Shown here piece after piece: positions 8,230 to 12,656 of a stretch of 12,656 nt of DNA. The stretch comes from Erysipelotrichaceae bacterium (lineage in GTDB: Bacteria > Bacillota_I > Bacilli_A > Erysipelotrichales > Coprobacillaceae). The notes under the pieces were generated by a model. That model saw only the letters and a list, made by a program, of their open reading frames with translations, was not told the origin of the DNA and did no database searches. The stretch lies in the NCBI GenBank assembly GCA_021202205.1, contig JAJQDJ010000066.1, forward strand, positions 1 through 12,656. Reading direction: 5' to 3'. Each line of letters begins with the position of its first letter. Within the stretch, counting starts at the first letter, position 1. The translations under genes were made by a program, and so were the position numbers.

Positions 8230-8258
8230 ATATTAGCACAAAAACTTAAAGTTATCAA
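8230..8258 (-). promoter_or_regulatory. mnmG: Promoter of mnmG-rsmG
   Basis: On the minus strand, TTGATA (8253-8258) lies 17 bases before TAATAT (8230-8235), and a TG one base upstream makes an extended -10 (TGCTAATAT). The mnmG start codon lies 28 bases downstream of the -10. Confidence 0.65.
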
Positions 8259-8274
8259 TGAGATGTGATATAAT
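8246..8274 (+). promoter_or_regulatory. Promoter of the CoA-binding-fold gene, interleaved with the mnmG promoter
   Basis: TGATATAAT at 8266-8274 is a perfect extended -10. A weak -35-like TTAAAG at 8246-8251 sits 17 bases upstream, within the spacer of the opposing mnmG promoter. The start codon at 8293 lies 18 bases after the -10, so the transcript leader is short and consists mostly of the ribosome site. Confidence 0.6.
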
Positions 8275-8292
8275 CCCTTTGAGGTGAAGACA

Positions 8293-8673
8293 ATGGAACC
8301 AAAGGAGATATTACAAAAATATAAACATTTCGCAGTTTTAGGTGTAACACAAAATACAGACAAATATGGTTATAAGATATTTAAACGATTAATTGAAAAA
8401 GGATATGATACTTATGGTGTATCACCAATCTATAATGAAGTCGATAATATTCCTCTATATAAATCATTAGAAGATATCAATGCTCCTATTGATGTCGTCG
8501 TATTTGTTGTCAATAAGAAGTATGCATTTGAATATGTCAAACAAATGACTGATATAGGTATCCAATATGCATGGATGCAGCCAGGTACGTATAATGATGA
8601 GTTATTAGAGCATATGAAAAATGTTGGTGTTACAGCTATTCAAGCTTGTATATTAGTGGAAACAGAAAAATAG
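8293..8673 (+). CDS. CoA-binding domain protein (YccU-like)
   Basis: A 126-residue single-domain protein of the CoA_binding_2 family, a Rossmann-like fold related to the N-terminal domain of succinyl-CoA synthetase alpha. Features are the FAVLGVTQN strand-loop with nearby KYG, the turn region YGVSPIYNEVDNIPLYKSL, the IDVVVFVV strand, and the ending GVTAIQACIL. Family members bind a nucleotide-type cofactor, probably CoA; the biological role is not established. Start choice: GTG 8284 would add three residues, but GAGGTGA at 8281-8287 is a ribosome site spaced correctly for ATG 8293 and would otherwise be buried. It is monocistronic, transcribed away from mnmG, and followed by a strong terminator. 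Intact and of normal length. Confidence 0.88.
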   Translation: MEPKEILQKYKHFAVLGVTQNTDKYGYKIFKRLIEKGYDTYGVSPIYNEVDNIPLYKSLEDINAPIDVVVFVVNKKYAFEYVKQMTDIGIQYAWMQPGTYNDELLEHMKNVGVTAIQACILVETEK

Positions 8674-8688
8674 TATGTTAAGAGCATT

Positions 8689-8722
8689 AAAAAGATTGTA
8701 CTTAGATATGTACAATCTTTTT
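8689..8722. terminator. Bidirectional intrinsic terminator between convergent genes
   Basis: AAAAAGATTGTAC (8689-8701) and GTACAATCTTTTT (8710-8722) form a perfect 13-bp stem with an 8-base loop. The A/T ends of the stem supply a T5 run on each strand. It closes the CoA-binding gene on the plus strand and the SDR gene, whose TAG is at 8727-8729, on the minus strand. Confidence 0.9.
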
Positions 8723-8726
8723 CTAG

Positions 8727-9636
8727 CTAATCTAAATAGTGAAGTCCCGTTAATTTTTCTGAAATTTCCCATAGTTCTTTTGCAGATTCCAAATTATGAG
8801 AAGCCTTATTTGATTTGACTATATCAGGCATTCCATTTTTTGATGGTCCAAAATATTCGCCACCCTTAACATCTTTATTTGTAGCTGCACGAATGAGAGG
8901 CATGGCACCATAAATGGTTGGTTTTAAAGTATAAGAAAGCAATGTTAACAGTTTTTTAGAAACAGCGTTATTTGCTTATGCAGGGATAATATTTGTTTGG
9001 GCCAAACCAGGATGTGCAGCAAGTGAAATTGTAGATTGACCTTTGCGTATAAGACGTCGCTGCATTTCATATGCGAATAAAAGCATTTCCATTTTAGAAC
9101 GTCCATATGCTCGCCATCTGCCATATCCTTTACCGTGTTCATAATACAAATTATCAAAATCTATTTTATTTCCAAAAAAGTAAGCTAAACTACTAACACT
9201 AACAACTCTTGCATTAGGAGTAGCTTCTAATATATCAAATAGCCTTCCTGTTAGTGCGAAATGCCCAAGATAATTTGTTGCAAAATGATTTTCAAATCCA
9301 TCAACAGTTTCAGAATATGGAGTTGCCATAATTCCAGCGTTGTTAATGAGAACATCGAGTCGATTGTATTTGTGCATAAATTAATTGGCAAAATCAGCAA
9401 CGCTTTTTTTGATTTGCCAGATCCAGAAATATGATATCTAAATTCGCATCAGGAATATCATTTTTAATTTTTTGCATAGCCGTATCTGCTTTTTGAGGAT
9501 TTCGACAAGCCATTACAACCTTTGCACCTTTACGTGAAAGCTCCTTTGTTGTTTCAAATCCTAGACCACTATTTGCTCCTGTAACAATTATAACCTCACC
9601 TGTAAGATCTGGTATATCATCTAATTTCCAGCTCAT
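8727..9636 (-). pseudogene. Short-chain dehydrogenase/reductase, broken by one frameshift and two in-frame TAA
   Basis: Three pieces join into one SDR of about 302 residues resembling retinol-dehydrogenase/oxidoreductase-like members. Piece one (9636 down) has the cofactor loop TGANSGLG and ends in FLDLANQ. An A7 run (9404-9410 on the minus strand) carries one base too many; dropping it gives DLANQKSVADFAN, then TAA 9381-9383, then FMHKYNRLDVLINNAG in the same frame. Piece two has NNAG, the catalytic serine region VVSVSS and YGRSK (the YxxxK pair), and ends at TAA 8976-8978. Reading on in frame gives ANNAVSKKLL and the typical C-terminus (AATNKDVKGGEYFGP...LWEISEKLTGL). The total of 910 bases is one more than a multiple of three, as expected. 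It starts with ATG after AAAGGAG, 15 bases after the EFR1-type gene. As it stands it cannot make an active enzyme. The original substrate is unknown. Confidence 0.88.
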
Positions 9637-9651
9637 AAATACTCCTTTAAA

Positions 9652-10472
9652 TTAATTATTTTGTTTATCTGTATCTTCACTCGAACAAATCATATCAGAT
9701 AATGTAATATCTGGATGATGATAACGACGTCTATTCTCTGGTACATTTGGATGCCAAATGGCTTTTTGTGGGCACCACATGATGCAAGCCATACATTGCT
9801 GACAATCATGACCCATTCGACACCTTTTTCACTAAGGTGAATGTTACCAGCTTGACAAATTTTTTCACATATTCCACAACGTGTGCATGTATCAGTAGTA
9901 TAAAAGCCTCCTTCAGTAGAATCACGATCCACACCTAAATGCAGATTAAATGTTCTAGAACACCAGTTCCATGCTTTTCGTCCAGGTCCTTTACGATCTT
10001 TTGTTCGTTTTCCCGTTTGTATTGTTTTTACTATTTTCTTAGTAGCCTTCTTTTCATGATTCAAATATATTTTTACAATTCCATTAGGCATTGGAGAAAA
10101 ACCAACAATATGATTTGGAGGCATAGGAAGCATAAATGTCTGAATTGGTGCATTGACCTTGGGTTGTAATATAGCTTTTAAGTCAATCAAAACAAATCCA
10201 TCATAGCCACCGCAGGTAGCAACAATGAAAACTTTTTGCGTAGGATTAAGCTGTAGCTTCTCACAGATTTCTTTGACGATTCTAGGTGGACGAATAAACC
10301 AAGTTGCTGTTGCAATGCCAACACGATCATATTTATCTGGAACAATAGCATTATTTTTTAAAGTATAGATAGATTTAATATCAGTATTTCCTAAACCTTC
10401 TGCAATTTTTTTAGAGACAGAAAGCGTATTTCCTGAACCTGTGTAATAATAAATAATAGTTCTTTCTGCCAT
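9652..10472 (-). pseudogene. EFR1-type flavodoxin/2x4Fe-4S ferredoxin protein, frameshifted
   Basis: The N-terminal half is a flavodoxin domain: YYYTGSGNT is the phosphate-binding loop (8-16), followed by GIATATWF and FIVATCGGYDG. A basic linker (about 140-170) follows. The first cluster motif is CTRCGICEKIC (C196, C199, C202, C206). After KGVEW the frame runs into unrelated residues. Adding one base at the G3 run 9812-9814 (minus strand) restores GHDCQQCMACIMWCPQKAI, the second 4Fe-4S motif, and a tail ending at TAA 9652-9654. The span of 821 bases is one short of a multiple of three, which fits. The intact protein would be about 273 residues, as in the EFR1 family, which are presumed electron carriers or flavin reductases. 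It lies between the HXXEE genes and the SDR gene. The frameshifted product would keep the flavodoxin domain and one cluster. ATG 10472 follows AAGGAAGAG. Confidence 0.87.
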
Positions 10473-10504
10473 AATCTCTTCCTTAATATATCACCAATCT
10501 TAAA

Positions 10505-11209
10505 CTACTTCTTCCAAAAAGAAGGATATTTCTCATAATATTTAGCATCAGCGAATGCAAATACACCTTTTTCTTGCTTGTATACCCATTTTTTGAGTGG
10601 TGTCTCTGTTAAAACAATACAAATCATCATCATTATGATAAATAGAATAATCGCCCATAACCAGTCACCACCAGTAATATTTTGTAAATGCGATAAAATA
10701 TAAACGCCAGCTGGCAAGAACATCATCCAGGAAGTAGCAAAACCTGGATGATAGATGGTTTTCTTTCCATCTTTTCTTAGCCATTGGTAAGTAAGAATAC
10801 CACCACCAGTATGTGCTAATACTTCAATAAAACATAATAGCATCATACATAAAGCAGTAGCGTTAGAAAGACCTGTAAAGATACTAAGTACCAAATAACA
10901 CAGTGGAATCCATTGTAAACCCACATTAGTAATCATATCTGTCAATCGACTCATAGGGAACCTATCAATTTGCTGCTTTTTTACATCTTTTGGTCCCAAC
11001 AATACATTATAGAAAATATGAAGACCGCCAGGGAACTTCCATTCTTCTAACACATGAAAAGGCATAATCATTGCTACAAACACTGCACCTTGTGCACCTA
11101 AAGGCATCTTATCCCAATATATAGCTGATAATACACCAGTAACAACACCTGTCACACAAATAAAAATAATCCAAATAATATCACACCATTTATCTAATTT
11201 TTTAACCAT
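10505..11209 (-). CDS. HXXEE-domain integral membrane protein (downstream copy, intact)
   Basis: A 234-residue, roughly six-helix membrane protein of the HXXEE family (function unknown), recognised by HVLEEWKFPGG (H-x-x-E-E). Two further conserved-looking polar spots occur between helices, AHTGGG and YHPGFATSW. The upstream paralogue has counterparts (PGHGI and YNPGLAST), so these may line one active or metal site; that is inference. Hydrophobic stretches cover about residues 9-32, 40-52, 95-140, 160-175 and 183-205. A TTG at 11215 is possible, but ATG 11209 is preferred: AGGAGGG, inside the upstream gene, is correctly spaced for it. It begins two bases after the upstream stop and ends 32 bases before the EFR1-type gene. 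It is the only structural gene of this operon with no visible lesion. Confidence 0.83.
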   Translation of the reverse strand: MVKKLDKWCDIIWIIFICVTGVVTGVLSAIYWDKMPLGAQGAVFVAMIMPFHVLEEWKFPGGLHIFYNVLLGPKDVKKQQIDRFPMSRLTDMITNVGLQWIPLCYLVLSIFTGLSNATALCMMLLCFIEVLAHTGGGILTYQWLRKDGKKTIYHPGFATSWMMFLPAGVYILSHLQNITGGDWLWAIILFIIMMMICIVLTETPLKKWVYKQEKGVFAFADAKYYEKYPSFWKK

Positions 11210-11211
11210 TT

Positions 11212-11901
11212 TCAATTACCCTCCTTTGCAGCTTTTGCTGCTTTACGTTCTTCCCAAAGTGCTGCAACATGTTCTTTGTTGTATCCATACAATTCTCTAT
11301 CTTCAAAAGGATAAGGTGAATTTTTATCTTTCATTATTAATATAGGAACTATAAAAGTAAGAAGCAACATCAAAATAGAACCAGGAATGCCCCACCAAAG
11401 CTGTCCAGCTTTTTCTGGTATATATGTAATTACATACCATATATAATAAATAGCTACTGGTGTTTGTAGAAATGCTGTAGATGCAAGTCCAGGGTTATAT
11501 TTACTTTTTAAACGAATATTCATAGCAATACCATGTCCAGGAAGTTGACATACACCAGCCAAGACTTGACAAGCGCCCATCCAAATCAAATTTGGAAAAC
11601 AAATTGGAATAATATAACTCAAATAACAAAATATAACATTACTCAAAAAGCTTTGCCTTGCATTTAGTGGATAGCGTTCTGGATGTTCGGTCTCTCATAA
11701 TCCTGCCATATTAGAAATAAGTGGAAAACCTCCTGGAAAAGCATATTCTTCAAACTGATGCATGAGCATGCCCATCCAACTAAATATCAAAATAATACGA
11801 ATTTTACTCAAATGGTCACAACCCCATAATCCCATTACAAAAGCTAGAATGACAAAAAGAATGCCACCAATATAATACCAATTTCGTTGCCAAAATTTCA
11901 T
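11212..11901 (-). pseudogene. HXXEE-domain membrane protein (upstream copy), in-frame TGA
   Basis: This is the first gene of the accessory operon and a paralogue of the next. Residues 1-68 contain two membrane helices and the motif MHQFEEYAFPGGF (H-x-x-E-E). The frame then meets TGA at 11695-11697 and continues unshifted as ETEHPERYPLNARQSFLSN into four more helices, with PGHGIAMNIR and YNPGLAST, to a charged tail ending at TGA 11212. Total length is 229 residues if the internal stop is read through, nearly equal to the intact paralogue. ATG 11901 has AGGAGG eight bases upstream. The internal TGA is one transition from CGA (Arg) or TGG (Trp). The downstream part contains internal ATG codons, but without helix 1 and the HXXEE motif a restart product is unlikely to work. 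Confidence 0.82.
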
Positions 11902-11949
11902 ATGATTAACCTCCTACAGAGTAATAAGTTGACAAATCTCTGTGATTTC

Positions 11950-11979
11950 ATTATAATTTACATAAAATATTAAAGTCAA
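11950..11979 (-). promoter_or_regulatory. Promoter of the HXXEE/EFR1/SDR operon
   Basis: On the minus strand, TTGACT (11974-11979, five of six consensus bases) and a perfect TATAAT (11950-11955) are 18 bases apart. The start codon of the first HXXEE gene is 48 bases downstream of the -10. The -35 is overlapped by a palindrome (11976-11990), so repression by steric block is expected. Confidence 0.7.
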
Positions 11980-11990
11980 CAGACTGTTGA
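11976..11990. promoter_or_regulatory. Probable TetR operator
   Basis: TCAACAG-A-CTGTTGA is a perfect 7-bp inverted repeat around one central base, overlapping the -35 of the HXXEE operon promoter. It lies between the divergent TetR gene and its presumed target operon, as is typical for TetR-family autoregulated pairs. Confidence 0.65.
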
Positions 11991-12001
11991 TATTAAAATG
12001 T

Positions 12002-12046
12002 TTTGTTGGCAACATTAAATAGCTTAATTGATTTAAAGCCAACAAA
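12002..12046. repeat. Further GTTG/CAAC inverted repeats in the TetR intergenic region
   Basis: TTTGTTGGC (12002-12010) is exactly inverted as GCCAACAAA (12038-12046). TGTTG-G-CAACA (12004-12014) is a compact palindrome inside the left arm. Both share the GTTG/CAAC core of the palindrome at 11976-11990, so they may be additional or weaker TetR-binding sites controlling the regulator gene itself. The TetR promoter could not be placed with confidence: candidates are TTGATA at 11987 and TTGATT (12028) with TAAAAT (12051), the latter leaving almost no leader. Confidence 0.45.
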
Positions 12047-12074
12047 TGTTTAAAATTTGTCGAGGTAAATAAAA

Positions 12075-12635
12075 ATGGAAAACCAAAGAATACGAATCAG
12101 CAAAACCATGCTTAAAAATGGATTACTCAAACTTCTAAAAGAAAAGTCTCTGAATCAAATAACAATTTACGAACTTTGCCAGGTATCACAAATCAATCGT
12201 ACAACGTTTTACAAATACTATGGCAGTCAAGAAGAACTACTCAATGAAATTGAAACGGACTTTCTCAAACAATTAGATGAAGATTTAAAACACATTATTA
12301 CCAAAAATGCTGATGCCTTACAACTCATCTTACAGCATCTATATGATCAACGTGAATTATTCTGCATTCTCGTTCGTTCAGTTGCTATGCAAGAGTTTTC
12401 TGATCATCTATTTGCTATCCCTAGTATCAATATTATTTTCCAAAATATGATAGATGAAAGTAACTATTCAGAAACAGATGTAAAATATATTCGTCAATTT
12501 GTCTTTCAAGGTACTTTTTCTATCCTCTATGATTGGTTAAATAGTGATAATCCAGAACCTGTAGAGAAAATTGCTAATGTACTTGAATTTCTAAAAAATA
12601 AATTATCCCGAATTGCAAGCAGAAAGTGGAATTAA
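12075..12635 (+). CDS. TetR/AcrR-family transcriptional regulator
   Basis: The 186-residue protein starts with a TetR-type DNA-binding domain. The N-terminal helix (ISKTMLKNGLLKLLKEK) leads into the helix-turn-helix at about 28-50 (ITIYELCQVSQINRTTFYKYY) and SQEELL. The all-helical C-terminal part resembles the ligand/dimerisation domain of the DhaS-like TetR subgroup (TetR_C_7/8 type). ATG 12075 follows GAGGT with normal spacing. It is divergent from the HXXEE/EFR1/SDR operon, and the 173-base gap contains several GTTG/CAAC palindromes, so it most likely represses that operon and itself in response to a small, perhaps hydrophobic, ligand. The gene is intact although most of the operon facing it is broken. 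The ligand is unknown. Confidence 0.9.
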   Translation: MENQRIRISKTMLKNGLLKLLKEKSLNQITIYELCQVSQINRTTFYKYYGSQEELLNEIETDFLKQLDEDLKHIITKNADALQLILQHLYDQRELFCILVRSVAMQEFSDHLFAIPSINIIFQNMIDESNYSETDVKYIRQFVFQGTFSILYDWLNSDNPEPVEKIANVLEFLKNKLSRIASRKWN

Positions 12636-12656
12636 GATGAAAAAAATTTAATTTTT

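Noticed and set aside
8945..9157. 70-codon minus-strand frame
   Set aside because: It is an alternative frame over the SDR gene, whose own frame carries the YGRSK and NNAG motifs.
340..9383. TAA reassigned to glutamine in this organism
   Set aside because: rsmG, mnmG and the TetR gene terminate at TAA with normal-length C-termini, so TAA works as a stop.
11695..11697. In-frame TGA as a selenocysteine codon
   Set aside because: No convincing SECIS-like hairpin was seen just downstream, the intact paralogue has no cysteine at the aligned place, and other genes in the operon are also broken.
12636..12656. AT-rich palindrome-like tail after the TetR gene as a terminator
   Set aside because: AAAAAAATTTAATTTTT at the window edge is too weak and incomplete to call without the following sequence.

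Overview
The window is AT-rich DNA with Firmicutes-type signals: strong AGGAGG-like ribosome binding sites, TTGACA/TATAAT-type promoters and T-rich hairpin terminators. Gene content (mnmG-rsmG, anaerobic glycyl radical enzyme, EFR1-type flavodoxin/ferredoxin, HXXEE membrane proteins) points to a strictly anaerobic, probably gut-dwelling low-GC Firmicute. Erysipelotrichia/Coprobacillaceae is my guess from protein flavour and was not tested. No rRNA, tRNA, CRISPR array or certain mobile element is visible.

Layout. (1) 1-168: no convincing gene; a strong terminator hairpin at 160-189 serves the minus strand. (2) 169-5619, minus strand: one promoter (5592-5619) and five tightly packed genes: DeoR-type regulator, PflD/YbiW-type glycyl radical enzyme, its radical-SAM activase, a fructose-6-phosphate-aldolase (FSA) type aldolase, and a membrane-anchored NERD-domain gene carrying an in-frame TAA. 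(3) 5637-8202, minus strand: the housekeeping pair mnmG-rsmG. (4) 8293-8673, plus strand: a small CoA-binding-fold protein, divergent from mnmG and closed by a bidirectional terminator. (5) 8727-11901, minus strand: an accessory operon of two tandem HXXEE membrane proteins, an EFR1-type flavodoxin/ferredoxin protein and a short-chain dehydrogenase, with a divergent TetR regulator at 12075-12635.

How they work together. The DeoR / glycyl radical enzyme / activase / FSA set matches the recently described radical-mediated glycolysis route for 1,5-anhydrohexitol phosphates. In that route the radical enzyme opens the anhydrosugar ring to 1-deoxy-fructose-6-phosphate, and FSA splits that into glyceraldehyde-3-phosphate and hydroxyacetone. 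Uptake/phosphorylation and hydroxyacetone-reductase genes are not in the window.

The accessory operon looks like a TetR-controlled membrane redox module whose substrate I cannot name. It is the best candidate here for an undescribed system, but in this genome it appears to be decaying: three of its four structural genes carry a frameshift or in-frame stop, and the NERD gene carries one too. Reading through the lesions restores full-length family members. All four in-frame stops are one C-to-T change away from a sense codon (CAA or CGA).
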